From contig CAYVHB010000034.1 of NCBI GenBank assembly GCA_964450865.1, forward strand, positions 1 through 30,886: 30,886 nucleotides of DNA, read 5' to 3'. The position numbers and the translations under genes are program-made. Source of the DNA: CAYVHB01 sp964450865. Its GTDB lineage: Bacteria > Bacillota > Clostridia > Saccharofermentanales > UBA5734. This document shows positions 1 to 8,158 of the stretch, in pieces. Under the pieces are notes generated by a model. That model searched no databases. It saw only the letters and a list, made by a program, of their open reading frames with translations, and was not told where the DNA came from. Positions within the stretch are counted from its first letter, which is position 1. Each line of letters starts with the position of its first letter.

Positions 1-2
1 CC

Positions 3-995
3 ACCTCTATTGCCGGTGCCTACAAGAATATGAGCATCCTGGACAGTAACTTTACCTTTATTATACCGGTCTATCTTGAAATGCCGCAGATCATCAGCGC
101 CCTGCCAGCCAAGACCGGCAACATGAATAACTGGTTGAAAACCCTGGCTGTCGCTGACCTGGCCCTGACGCCGACCTTTGATCCGGCCGTGACCGGCGAT
201 TATGACCTGATTGTTGACGCTGCCATCACCTCTATAACGATAGCCGCCACGCCCGTGGCCTCGACGTCAACCGTCAGCGGTACGGGCACCTTCAACCTCA
301 GTCCGGGGGCCAACGCCTTCAAGATCAGCGTGACGGCAGAAAACGGCGCGGTGCGGACCTATACCCTGAATATTGTCCGCGAAAGTGCCGCGGCTGTGAC
401 CCCGACTCCGACGCCGGCTGTGACCCCGGCTCCGACGCTGGCAGCCACGCCAACGCCTGACGTTACACCAACCGTTACGCCGACTGCCACCCCGCAGCCT
501 ACGGCTACGCCAACATCCAGACCGACCACGGCGCCGACCCCGACTCCGGCACTCAGTTATGTCATGTCCAGCCGGATCCTGGTTGTTTCCGGGAACACAG
601 TATCCGGCATTCAGCCGGACGGCAAGCAAAATACCACAGCCAGTGTGCTGGCCAGCCTGGACGCACCGGCCGGCTGTACCATCCGGGCCTACAGCAGCGC
701 CAATACCCGGCTGCAAGATACAGACCTGGTCGGTACCGGCTGTCGCTTCGACATCCTGGACAATGCTACAGTCAGGCGCAGCTATACCGCCCTGCTTTAC
801 GGCGATACCAGCGGCGACGGCAAGATCAATTCAACCGACCTCAATCTCCTGTTCAAGCACATTCTGGGCAAATCCACGCTCAGCGCCCCCAGCCAGTCAG
901 CTGCGGACGCCGATCATAACACCAAGCTCAACTCGGCTGACCTGAATCAGATCTTCAAACATGTCCTGAAAAAACTGACGATCAGCCAGAACTAG
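3..995 (+). CDS. Secreted dockerin protein with cadherin-like domain (5' end outside window)
   Basis: The frame is open to the left edge, so this is the C-terminal 330 residues of a longer protein. Visible parts in order: a short segment containing AYKNMSILDSNF and IPVYLEMP, resembling the tail that follows peptidoglycan-hydrolase or SH3 regions in clostridial wall proteins (inference); a cadherin-like beta-sandwich, about residues 44-126; a Pro/Thr-rich linker, about 130-188; a small beta module; and a C-terminal type I-like dockerin from about 266. The first dockerin loop is D-T-S-G-D-G-K-I-N-S-T-D, a canonical calcium loop. The second is D-A-D-H-N-T-K-L-N-S-A-D. Each is followed by a helix with an F-K-H core. 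Dockerins bind cohesins, and the next gene encodes one, so this protein is probably held at the cell surface by its neighbour. The catalytic part, if any, lies outside the window. Confidence 0.85.
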   Translation, partial: TSIAGAYKNMSILDSNFTFIIPVYLEMPQIISALPAKTGNMNNWLKTLAVADLALTPTFDPAVTGDYDLIVDAAITSITIAATPVASTSTVSGTGTFNLSPGANAFKISVTAENGAVRTYTLNIVRESAAAVTPTPTPAVTPAPTLAATPTPDVTPTVTPTATPQPTATPTSRPTTAPTPTPALSYVMSSRILVVSGNTVSGIQPDGKQNTTASVLASLDAPAGCTIRAYSSANTRLQDTDLVGTGCRFDILDNATVRRSYTALLYGDTSGDGKINSTDLNLLFKHILGKSTLSAPSQSAADADHNTKLNSADLNQIFKHVLKKLTISQN

Positions 996-1013
996 CGATC
1001 TGCCGGAGGATTC

Positions 1014-2339
1014 ATGCGCGTACTTTCAAGGATCAGATCCCTGCTGCTGACTGCCCTGCTCATCGCCACCATCCTGCTGCCGGGGACCCTGGCCCGGGCC
1101 GAAGGCCTGGCTGCTGTGCTGGTAAGCAGCGCGACTGCCGTTACTGTCGGTGATACACTGACCATTACGGTCCGCATCGATGCCATCCTGCCGGAACCGA
1201 TTGAGAATTACGACACGCAGATCCAGTATGATCCGGCGCGTTTTGCCTATGTCAGTGCCGCCAACCTGATTGATGATGCCATCATGGGCGCCAACGATTC
1301 CGGCGGAACGGTCGCTGTCACAGCCTACGGCGGTTCTGAAGCCGGCGCATCGTCGCTGTGCAGCCTGACTTTCAAGGCCTTGTCGACCGGCCAGGCGACT
1401 TTTAGCGCCACGGATAATGTTGTCAACAACGAATCCGCCGCTTCAGCCGGGTTTTCGGTCAACGTGACAGCCCCCTTGCCCGCGGTCAATACCCTGAAAA
1501 CCCTCAAAGTCAGTGCCGGCACCTTGAGTCCGGCCTTTGCAGCAGCTACCACCCGCTATGCGCTGCAGCTGCCGGCTGGCACGACCAGCATCACCGTCAG
1601 CGCCACGCCAACTGACAGTGCTGCAAAGGTCAGCGTGTCCGGCCAGAAGAGCCTGAAAACCGGTGACAATACGATCAAGATTACGGTCACCGCCCAGAAT
1701 GGCGACAAAAAAACCTATACGATCGTGGCAACCATAGCTGAGCCAACACCGGCAGCCAGCAGTGAAACAACCGTGACCGAGACGCTGGCCACAACCGGGG
1801 TAACCGCTCCGGCCTCCGAAGCAGAAACCAGCCAGCCGGACGATTCCCTTGTCCGCCTGCAAACGGCCGCCCACACCTTTACCGTGCTGGAGCCCCCGGC
1901 TGATCTCACCGCCCCGGCCGGCTTTGTGCTGAGCAGCCTGACGATCGATGGCCTGCTGCTGACTGGCTGGCAGCCGGAAACGGCACTGGCCGCTGATGAT
2001 CCGGCAGCCGGAACGTATCTTTTGTATTTGATGAATGAGGATGGACAGCGTGGATTTTATCTTTACCAGCCACTGACACAGCTGATCTATCCCTATCTGC
2101 AGACAGTCCCGGCTGCCACGCTCACCCCGTCCTTGCCGGCTGCCACGCCGACCGTCAGTCCAGCCGCGGCAGCTGCGACCGTCCGTTCCGGCTCCTGGTT
2201 CGTCGCCGCGCTCATTTTCGCCGCGCTCAGCCTGGTCTTGCTCGTCCTGCTGATCTGGATCTACCTTGGCCATGTGCGCCAGCCAGAGCCGCCTTTGCAA
2301 AATAATCGCCGTCCCCCGGAAATCCGGCGCATAACCTGA
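1014..2339 (+). CDS. Membrane-anchored cohesin-domain protein with cadherin-like domain
   Basis: 441 residues, ATG with GGAGGA six bases upstream's length away, 18 bases after the dockerin gene, so probably cotranscribed. An N-terminal signal peptide (about 1-30, RIRS then a Leu-rich core ending ARAEG) is followed by a cohesin-like beta domain, about 33-154. Its typical pattern is V-x-V-G-D-T-L-T-I-T-V, then Y-D-T-Q-I-Q-Y-D-P and L-C-S-L-T-F-K-A. A cadherin-like beta-sandwich spans about 162-242. A Ser/Thr linker and a module with YLLYLMNEDGQRGFYLY follow. One transmembrane helix (about 394-420) ends in a short Arg-rich tail, and there is no LPXTG motif. The topology implies an outward-facing receptor anchored in the membrane. 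Binding of the neighbouring dockerin is inferred from adjacency and family, not shown. Confidence 0.82.
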   Translation: MRVLSRIRSLLLTALLIATILLPGTLARAEGLAAVLVSSATAVTVGDTLTITVRIDAILPEPIENYDTQIQYDPARFAYVSAANLIDDAIMGANDSGGTVAVTAYGGSEAGASSLCSLTFKALSTGQATFSATDNVVNNESAASAGFSVNVTAPLPAVNTLKTLKVSAGTLSPAFAAATTRYALQLPAGTTSITVSATPTDSAAKVSVSGQKSLKTGDNTIKITVTAQNGDKKTYTIVATIAEPTPAASSETTVTETLATTGVTAPASEAETSQPDDSLVRLQTAAHTFTVLEPPADLTAPAGFVLSSLTIDGLLLTGWQPETALAADDPAAGTYLLYLMNEDGQRGFYLYQPLTQLIYPYLQTVPAATLTPSLPAATPTVSPAAAAATVRSGSWFVAALIFAALSLVLLVLLIWIYLGHVRQPEPPLQNNRRPPEIRRIT

Positions 2340-2345
2340 TATAAT
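2337..2345 (+). promoter_or_regulatory. Extended -10 promoter for gtrA-folC-TPR genes
   Basis: TGATATAAT is a perfect extended -10 element (TG-n-TATAAT). It overlaps the TGA stop codon of the cohesin gene. No good -35 box is seen at 17 bases, which is usual for extended -10 promoters. Transcription would start near 2352, about 65 bases before the next ATG. Confidence 0.45.
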
Positions 2346-2417
2346 GTTGATCGGGTTCATCCGGACAACACCGCAGCCAGTGGCTGCCAGCTGGCCTATA
2401 AAGGGGAGACAAGATTC

Positions 2418-2996
2418 ATGCCACATTCCAGGCCGCCATTCTGGCGCCTTCTATTCAATCGGGAGGTCATCACCTACCTGATCGCCGGAGTCCTGACCAC
2501 CCTGGTCAATCTGCTGATTTTCACCGTCCTGACCCGTTTCTTCGGGGCCGACCGCTGGTGGATTTCCAACCTGCCCGCTATTTTCCTGGCAATGCTTTTT
2601 GCATTTTACGTCAATCGTCTGTGGGTCTTTCGTTCGCACGGCCCCGTGCTGAAAGAGATGATCCATTTTTTTGCCGGCCGGATTGTCATTTCCCTGGCCT
2701 TTGAATACGGCGCCATGTATCTGCTCTACAATCTGCTCGGCCTGCGCCAGTCCCTGGCACTGCTGAGCTGGTCCTTGCCGATCAGCAAGCTGCTGACCCA
2801 GGCGCTGGTCGTGGTTGGCAATTATTTCATCAGTAAGTGGCTGATTTTCAACCGCCAGCCAAAGCCGCCGGTCGTGCCAGCCCCGCTCAGCACCGGCGAT
2901 CAGCCGGGCGCGACGGGCACCACGCCGCCAGCCCCGGCCGGTTCCCGCAATAATCCGGACGCGACGGACGCTGCGCTGCGCAATCGCCACCCATGA
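2418..2996 (+). CDS. GtrA-like four-helix membrane protein
   Basis: 192 residues with GGGGAG about ten bases before the ATG. The sequence has the GtrA family layout: about four hydrophobic helices (roughly 14-38, 48-70, 82-106, 116-145), the opening F-N-R-E-V-I-T-Y-L-I-A-G, the N-R-x-W-V-F motif after helix 2 and a closing N-Y-F-I-S-K-W-L-I-F. GtrA proteins are thought to help move undecaprenyl-linked sugars across the membrane for cell-surface glycan modification. The exact substrate cannot be told. The last 40 residues are a Pro/Ala/Gly-rich low-complexity tail that is not part of the family core. The stop overlaps the folC start (ATGA), so the two genes are translationally coupled. No glycosyltransferase partner lies next to it. 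Confidence 0.85.
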   Translation: MPHSRPPFWRLLFNREVITYLIAGVLTTLVNLLIFTVLTRFFGADRWWISNLPAIFLAMLFAFYVNRLWVFRSHGPVLKEMIHFFAGRIVISLAFEYGAMYLLYNLLGLRQSLALLSWSLPISKLLTQALVVVGNYFISKWLIFNRQPKPPVVPAPLSTGDQPGATGTTPPAPAGSRNNPDATDAALRNRHP

Positions 2997-4507
2997 ATAT
3001 CGAAGAAACCCGCCATTATCTGCAGGCAGCGCTTGCAGTCGGGATTCGTCCGGGCCTGGCGCGCATGACCGGCCTGCTGGCGCTTTTGCAGCACCCGGAG
3101 AAGGACCTCACCTGTATTCATATTGCCGGCACCAACGGCAAAGGTTCGGTCAGTGCTTTTTGCAGCGCCATACTGGCCGCCGGTGGTTATCGGGTCGGCA
3201 TCTATACCTCACCAGCCCTGGAACGCCAAAGCGAACGGATCCGGATTATAGATGGTGCAACCGGCCTGCAGGCCCTGGCCGGTGACGAAACACACGGCGA
3301 GATCAGTCCGGACGATCTGGCAGCCGTTATCAGTGCTGTCAAAGTGGCCGCCGATGCCTGGACCCTGACAAGCGGCGATCCGCCAAGCGAATTTGAGCTC
3401 TTCACCGCGGCAGCCTTTTGTCATTTTGCCCGTCAGCATTGTGACTGGGTTGTCCTGGAAACCGGCCTGGGTGGCCGGCTGGATGCGACCAACGTCATTG
3501 CCCAGCCCTATTGCAGCATTATTACTGCGCTGGGCTATGATCATCAGGCCTTCCTGGGGTCAACGATCACCGCTATCGCCCATGAAAAGGCGGGCATTAT
3601 CAAAGCCGGCCGGCCGGTTTACCTCTACGACCCGGCTGCCGCCCTGGACGATCCGGCCGATGCCGCAGCGGTCCGGGCTGTCATCGAAACCCACTGTGCG
3701 GAGCTGGACGCGCCGCTGACGATCATCGGACCGGACTTGATCCATCTGCTACAATATGACTGGACCGGACAGCTTTTCCAGATTGGCCATGACCGGGACG
3801 CGGTCTATACAACGCAATTGCTGGGCATTTTCCAGCCGGTCAATGCCGCCCTGGCCTTTGCCGCCTGCCGGACTCTTGTGCCGGCCAGGGCGCTGGCATC
3901 GGGCATCGCCGCCGTCCGCTGGCCGGCCCGCCTTGAACGCTGCAGCCAGGCTCCGCCGGTCTTGCTCGACGGAGCCCATAATCCCCAGGGCTGCCAGGCG
4001 CTGGCTGCTGCCCTGGACCGCCTGCTGCCCGATCAGCCGGTGATTTTCCTGATAGGCTTGCTGCGCGACAAGGACTATCCGGCGATGCTGGCCGCTGTCT
4101 TGCAGCCGCACCGCTATCGACCCTGGCGGGTGATCTGTGTGAGCCCGGATAATCCCCGGGCCCTGCCAGCCCGCGAGCTGGCGGCTGCCGTTCAGGCAGC
4201 CTGGCCAGGCGCCGCAGATGCCGGACTCGCTGCTGCCCACCTGAAGCAAACAGCCCCGACTGACCTGAAAAATCCCGGGCCGGGCCCCGGCGGTGAATTG
4301 ATAAATCCACCAGCCTGCGGTTATAATAGTCTGGGCACAATTCTGGTCGCCGATTCGCCCCTAGCCGGCGCCGTTCTGGCATTGCAGCTGGCCGAGGATA
4401 CCCGGACCGCCATTTGTGCTTTTGGATCTTTATATATGGTCGGCGATATTCGCCCTTGTTTATTACGTCGGGAGGTTCATCGTTTGTGGACTGGCAGCAA
4501 GAGCTGA
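2993..4507 (+). CDS. folC: Bifunctional folylpolyglutamate / dihydrofolate synthase
   Basis: 504 residues; the ATG overlaps the preceding stop by four bases. FolC adds glutamate to dihydropteroate and to folates using ATP, in the cytoplasm. Diagnostic motifs are the P-loop G-T-N-G-K-G-S (about residues 46-52), followed by a Y-T-S-P-A-L-E-R-Q-S-E-R-I-R stretch, V-L-E-T-G-L-G-G-R-L-D-A-T-N, the H-E-K-A-G-I-I-K signature, and L-D-G-A-H-N-P at about residue 325 in the Mur-ligase C-terminal domain. The protein is longer than the usual 420-440 residues. The excess lies in the C-terminal domain, including a Pro/Gly-rich insert near nucleotides 4255-4300. Its last 22 bases overlap the start of the next gene. 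Confidence 0.95.
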   Translation: MNIEETRHYLQAALAVGIRPGLARMTGLLALLQHPEKDLTCIHIAGTNGKGSVSAFCSAILAAGGYRVGIYTSPALERQSERIRIIDGATGLQALAGDETHGEISPDDLAAVISAVKVAADAWTLTSGDPPSEFELFTAAAFCHFARQHCDWVVLETGLGGRLDATNVIAQPYCSIITALGYDHQAFLGSTITAIAHEKAGIIKAGRPVYLYDPAAALDDPADAAAVRAVIETHCAELDAPLTIIGPDLIHLLQYDWTGQLFQIGHDRDAVYTTQLLGIFQPVNAALAFAACRTLVPARALASGIAAVRWPARLERCSQAPPVLLDGAHNPQGCQALAAALDRLLPDQPVIFLIGLLRDKDYPAMLAAVLQPHRYRPWRVICVSPDNPRALPARELAAAVQAAWPGAADAGLAAAHLKQTAPTDLKNPGPGPGGELINPPACGYNSLGTILVADSPLAGAVLALQLAEDTRTAICAFGSLYMVGDIRPCLLRREVHRLWTGSKS

Positions 4508-5931
4508 ACACCTATTCACCGCTCGAGGCGGAATCTGTCGGATACTTTGCACCGCCTCGCGAGCTGAATGCGGCGTTGCTTATCTATAATCGGGCGCTGA
4601 GCAATCTGCGCAATGACAGCCCGGACGTGGCCCTGATTGCCTTGCGCAAAATTGTGGCGACCTATCCGCTTTTTGCCCAGGCCAATCTGCTGCTGGGGGC
4701 CATCCAGCTCAGCCGCGTGCAGATTGAGGATGCCCGCGAACTGATTGAACGGGCCCAGACAGCCGGCTTGAGCGCCTCTGACAACGAAAAGGCCGAACGA
4801 TATCTCGATGAGATCTATCGCCTGGCGGAAACGAATAACAAGGCCCGTCCAGCCGGGGGCACCCGGTCGCCTGACACTGCCGCGCCGATTCCGTCAGCGG
4901 TCGTCCTGCAGAAGATCCGCCGCCCCGGTAAAGTGAAAATGGCCAGTGAAAAAGAAGTTGCCGAGGTCATGCGCCGGGCCCAGAGCCAGGAGCTTGAACC
5001 CGAAGAAACGCATGTCCAGATGGAACGCGACCCGATCGAGATCGTCCGGATTATAGTCCCGATTGTCGCCGCTGTCCTGGGCGCGGTGCTCGTTTTCTGG
5101 CTGGGGGCCCTGTTTGGCCCGGGCCTGCTCTGGCCCCAGGACCAGCCAGATGACAAGGCCCGCCTGAGCTGGCTGCTCGGCCGCCTCGAGCCCCTGGCCG
5201 ATCAGGACACATCGGTCGCCTCGCTGCTGCAGGACTATGATACCTGGCAAAAACCCGCCCCAACAGCCGGCACCTCGACATCCCTGACAACCAGCGCGGC
5301 TACGACCTCGTCGCTGCCGACCGGGTCATCTGTGCCGACTTCAGCTTCAAGCAGTGAGACGGGGACCGGCAGCCTGATGCCCACACCGTTGCCGACAACC
5401 TCGACGGATGTAACCACGACCTTGCCGACAACCACCGTGCCAGCCCAGATTGATACAGCCACCGCTGCCCTGCAACAGGCTTACACCCTATATAGACAGG
5501 CCACCGCCAGTAACAAGGCTGGTGATATTGTCGCCGCGGCCGAGGGTCTGGCCGAAGCGAACAAGCAGCTGGCCAATGTCGATGCCGCGGCAATGACCCC
5601 CGAGGTCCCGTTGACCGCCGGTGAACTGACGACTAAAATCGACGCCCTGTTTAACAAAATCTATAAGTCGGCAGCCGAGGAATTGCGCCTGCTCGGCCAG
5701 GATGAGTTCCGCAAAACGCAATATCAGACGTCGCTGGGCTACTACCTGCGGGCTTACGCCTTGCAGCCGACCGCCTACGGTGGCGGTGTGGCCTATTACT
5801 GCGGCCGCAACTACCAGCTGCTGGGCCAGAAAAAGAACGCCAGGCAATATTATGACTATGTCATCAGACAATTTCCCGGCCGGGACATTGCGGTTTCCGC
5901 CCAGTCCCGCCTGAAGGAAATGGGCTATTAA
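4486..5931 (+). CDS. Membrane-anchored TPR-repeat protein
   Basis: A GTG start is chosen because GGGAGG (4470-4475) sits ten bases upstream and the alternative upstream ATG (4414) lies deep inside folC. The product is 481 residues. Order: an N-terminal TPR-like helical part, about 20-115; a charged stretch; one transmembrane helix, about 186-210; a Ser/Thr-rich linker, about 259-322; and a C-terminal TPR-like region, about 412-481, with Y-Q-T-S-L-G-Y-Y-L-R-A-Y-A and A-R-Q-Y-Y-D-Y-V-I-R-Q-F-P. TPRs mediate protein-protein contact. The layout, one TPR part on each side of the membrane, suggests an adaptor between cytoplasm and envelope (inference). No enzyme motif was seen. The gene overlaps folC by 22 bases. 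Confidence 0.8.
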   Translation: MDWQQELNTYSPLEAESVGYFAPPRELNAALLIYNRALSNLRNDSPDVALIALRKIVATYPLFAQANLLLGAIQLSRVQIEDARELIERAQTAGLSASDNEKAERYLDEIYRLAETNNKARPAGGTRSPDTAAPIPSAVVLQKIRRPGKVKMASEKEVAEVMRRAQSQELEPEETHVQMERDPIEIVRIIVPIVAAVLGAVLVFWLGALFGPGLLWPQDQPDDKARLSWLLGRLEPLADQDTSVASLLQDYDTWQKPAPTAGTSTSLTTSAATTSSLPTGSSVPTSASSSETGTGSLMPTPLPTTSTDVTTTLPTTTVPAQIDTATAALQQAYTLYRQATASNKAGDIVAAAEGLAEANKQLANVDAAAMTPEVPLTAGELTTKIDALFNKIYKSAAEELRLLGQDEFRKTQYQTSLGYYLRAYALQPTAYGGGVAYYCGRNYQLLGQKKNARQYYDYVIRQFPGRDIAVSAQSRLKEMGY

Positions 5932-5983
5932 GCCTCTGAACGGCGGCGGAAGTGATCGGTTTGCAGCAATCTGGCTGCGGCCG

Positions 5984-6086
5984 GAACAGCTCGACCCGGT
6001 CCCGGGCAGATCCATCTGATCCCTGAACAGCTCGACTATGTCCTGGCACAGAGCGATCGGGTTCAGGGACAGATCCATCTGATCCC
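5984..6086 (+). repeat. Short direct repeats upstream of thrC
   Basis: In the 250 bases between the TPR gene and thrC, CAGATCCATCTGATCCC occurs at 6007-6023 and again at 6070-6086. GAACAGCTCGAC occurs at 5984-5995 and 6025-6036. The first motif also contains the inverted repeat CAGAT-CC-ATCTG. No clear -35/-10 pair was found here. The repeats could be regulator sites in the thrC leader or a decayed duplication. Confidence 0.6.
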
Positions 6087-6181
6087 AAAGCCGCTCGACC
6101 AGGTCAGGGTAAAAATGAACCAGAAGCACGCGATCAGCTGGAATGAAGCGGTCGCGTCTGAACAATAGGGGGAATACAGAT

Positions 6182-7702
6182 ATGCACTATATCAGCACGC
6201 GCGGCAGTGATGTTCAATACTCGGCAGCGATGGCCATCAAGCAGGGGATTGCCCCTGATGGCGGCCTGCTTGTCCCGGCGGCGATTCCAATGGTCAGCCA
6301 GGAGCAGATCACGGCGATGGCTAACCAGTCCTATGTGGAGCGGGCCGTGCAGATCCTGTCGCTTTATCTGACCGATTATACCGTGGCCGAACTGCGCGAA
6401 TACGCCAGTGCGGCCTATCACGAGGAGAAGTTCGGTCTGAACCCGGCGCCGCTGGTCCAGCTCAACAAGTACAATGACCGCGAGTTCATGCTCGAGTTGT
6501 GGCATGGGCCGACGGCCGCTTTTAAAGACATGGCCCTGCAGCTGCTGCCGCACCTGATGACGGCCGCGATCCGCAAAACTGGCGAAACAGCCCAGGTCTG
6601 CATTCTGACTGCTACCTCCGGCGATACCGGCAAGGCTGCCCTCGAGGGCTTCAGCGATGTCGAAGGGACCTCGGTTATTGTCTTTTATCCGTCCAAAGGC
6701 GTCAGTGATGCCCAGCGCCTGCAGATGATCACCCAGCGGGGCGACAATTGCCATGTCATCGCGGTCGATGGCTGCTTTGACGATGCCCAGTCCGGTGTAA
6801 AGGCCATTTTCAGTGACCAGGAACTGGCGGCGACTCTTCATGAGCACCAGGTTCTGCTGTCATCGGCCAATTCGATCAACTGGGGCCGCCTCGTGCCACA
6901 GATCGTCTATTATTTCTCAGCCTACGCCGATTTGCTGGCTGCCCAGAAAATCGAGCCTGGCACGAAGATCAATGTTGTCGTACCGACTGGCAATTTCGGC
7001 AATATCCTGGCTGCCTGGTATGCCCGCAGCATGGGCCTGCCGATCAACAAGATGATCTGTGCTTCCAATAAAAACAAGGTCCTGTCGGATTTCTTCCGCA
7101 ATGGGACCTATGACCGGCGGCGTGAGTTTTTCAAGACCAATTCGCCATCGATGGATATCCTGATTTCCAGCAATCTGGAGCGCCTGCTGTTCGAAGTGAC
7201 CGGCCACAATGCCGCCCAGATCCGCCAGTGGATGGGTCAGCTGCAGAACGATGGGCGATATTCGCTTGATACGCAGACCCTGCGCCACCTGCAGGAGGTC
7301 TTTGTCGGCGGCTTTGCCGATGATCTTGGCACGGTCAAGACCATCCGTGAGGTCTATGACCGCACGGATCACCTGGTCGATACCCACACGGCGGTCGGCT
7401 TCAATGTCTATGCCCGTTATGCTGCCCGTTCCGGTGATGACAGCCCGACGGTCTTTGTGTCGACGGCCAGTCCCTTCAAATTTGGCGGGGCTGTCTGCGA
7501 TGCCCTGTTTGGCAATGGTTACAGCCGGGGGCGCGGTGAGGATGTGCTGCTGAATGAGATTGCGGCCGAAAGTGGCCTGGAGATTCCGCATACACTCAAG
7601 GATCTGGGCCGGTTGCCAGTGCTGCATAAGAAGCAGATTGCGCGTGAGGCCATGAAGCAGGCGGTGCTGGAGATTCTGGTGCCGGAGATGGGGGCAGAGT
7701 AA
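6182..7702 (+). CDS. thrC: Threonine synthase
   Basis: 506 residues. The start at 6182 (MHYISTRG) matches the conserved N-terminus of the family and follows AGGGGG by about ten bases; the in-frame ATG at 6143 has no good ribosome site. The enzyme converts O-phospho-L-homoserine to L-threonine with pyridoxal phosphate. The PLP lysine is K115 in H-G-P-T-A-A-F-K-D-M-A. The glycine-containing T-A-T-S-G-D-T-G-K-A and V-P-T-G-N-F-G-N motifs are present. Length and N-terminal extension fit the long fungal/proteobacterial-type class of about 460-510 residues. It ends just before repeat cluster A and the terminator at 8002-8030. No other threonine pathway genes are adjacent. Confidence 0.95.
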   Translation: MHYISTRGSDVQYSAAMAIKQGIAPDGGLLVPAAIPMVSQEQITAMANQSYVERAVQILSLYLTDYTVAELREYASAAYHEEKFGLNPAPLVQLNKYNDREFMLELWHGPTAAFKDMALQLLPHLMTAAIRKTGETAQVCILTATSGDTGKAALEGFSDVEGTSVIVFYPSKGVSDAQRLQMITQRGDNCHVIAVDGCFDDAQSGVKAIFSDQELAATLHEHQVLLSSANSINWGRLVPQIVYYFSAYADLLAAQKIEPGTKINVVVPTGNFGNILAAWYARSMGLPINKMICASNKNKVLSDFFRNGTYDRRREFFKTNSPSMDILISSNLERLLFEVTGHNAAQIRQWMGQLQNDGRYSLDTQTLRHLQEVFVGGFADDLGTVKTIREVYDRTDHLVDTHTAVGFNVYARYAARSGDDSPTVFVSTASPFKFGGAVCDALFGNGYSRGRGEDVLLNEIAAESGLEIPHTLKDLGRLPVLHKKQIAREAMKQAVLEILVPEMGAE

Positions 7703-7728
7703 ACGATAGCTGGGCCGGGGTAGGCTCG

Positions 7729-7930
7729 GTAAATGACAGCCCGGCCGGGACCGCGCACTTCGCTGAGGCAGGCGGCAAGGGTAAATGACAGCCCGGCCGG
7801 GACCGCGCACTTCGCTCGAACAAGATCGCTGGCGCGATCAACTCGCTCGGGTGCATCGGCCCCGGTCCGGGCTTATTACGTTTACCTCTGCCGGGGTAGG
7901 GGAGAGTGGACGTGGTGCGTGGTCTGGCGG
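7729..7930 (+). repeat. Palindromic repeat, copy A
   Basis: A unit of 52 bases beginning GTAAATGACAGCCCGG starts at 7729 and is repeated at 7781. The second copy runs into a large inverted repeat. Its left arm is GCCCGGCCGGGACCG (7791-7805) and its right arm CGGCCCCGGTCCGGGC (7857-7872), pairing with one bulge and one mismatch. Inside is a perfect small hairpin, GATCGC-TGGC-GCGATC (7824-7839). The right flank (7873-7930) is similar to the flank of copy B at 9509-9568, so the repeated unit is at least about 200 bases long. A further fragment, GACAGCCCGGCCGGGGCC, lies at 7969-7986. Confidence 0.85.
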
Positions 7931-8001
7931 AGTGGACAGGCTGGGCCGGCCGGGTTGGCTTGACAAACGACAGCCCGGCCGGGGCCTTTTTATATGGCCT
8001 T

Positions 8002-8030
8002 CCCGGGCCTCTGTCAAGCCCGGGTATTTT
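8002..8030 (+). terminator. Rho-independent terminator after thrC
   Basis: CCCGGGC (8002-8008) and GCCCGGG (8018-8024) form a perfect 7-bp stem with a 9-base loop, followed by TATTTT. It is embedded in the 3' edge of repeat cluster A, about 300 bases after the thrC stop. Confidence 0.65.
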
Positions 8031-8090
8031 ACCATGTTTGTCAGCTTGCCTTCTGATTTTTACCCGGATTTTTCTTGTTTATTACTTTTT

Positions 8091-8124
8091 TTGACATGAT
8101 TTCGGCTGATTTTTCGAATATACT
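8091..8124 (+). promoter_or_regulatory. Possible promoter of the nucleotidase gene
   Basis: A perfect TTGACA lies at 8091-8096. Candidate -10 boxes downstream are GAATAT (8116, spacing 19) and TATACT (8119-8124, spacing 22). Neither is ideal, so the call is tentative. An 11-base direct repeat, GAATTTAGATT, at 8125-8135 and 8148-8158 brackets the Shine-Dalgarno AAAGGAG. Confidence 0.35.
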
Positions 8125-8158
8125 GAATTTAGATTCAGAAGAAAGGAGAATTTAGATT

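Noticed and set aside
1..2339. Start of a cellulosome gene cluster
   Set aside because: No glycoside hydrolase, carbohydrate-binding module or multi-cohesin scaffoldin was seen; only one cohesin and one dockerin are visible.
1443..2426. Long minus-strand frame opposite the cohesin gene
   Set aside because: It is a shadow of a G+C-rich gene, with Gln/Arg/Gly-biased composition and no signal or domain.
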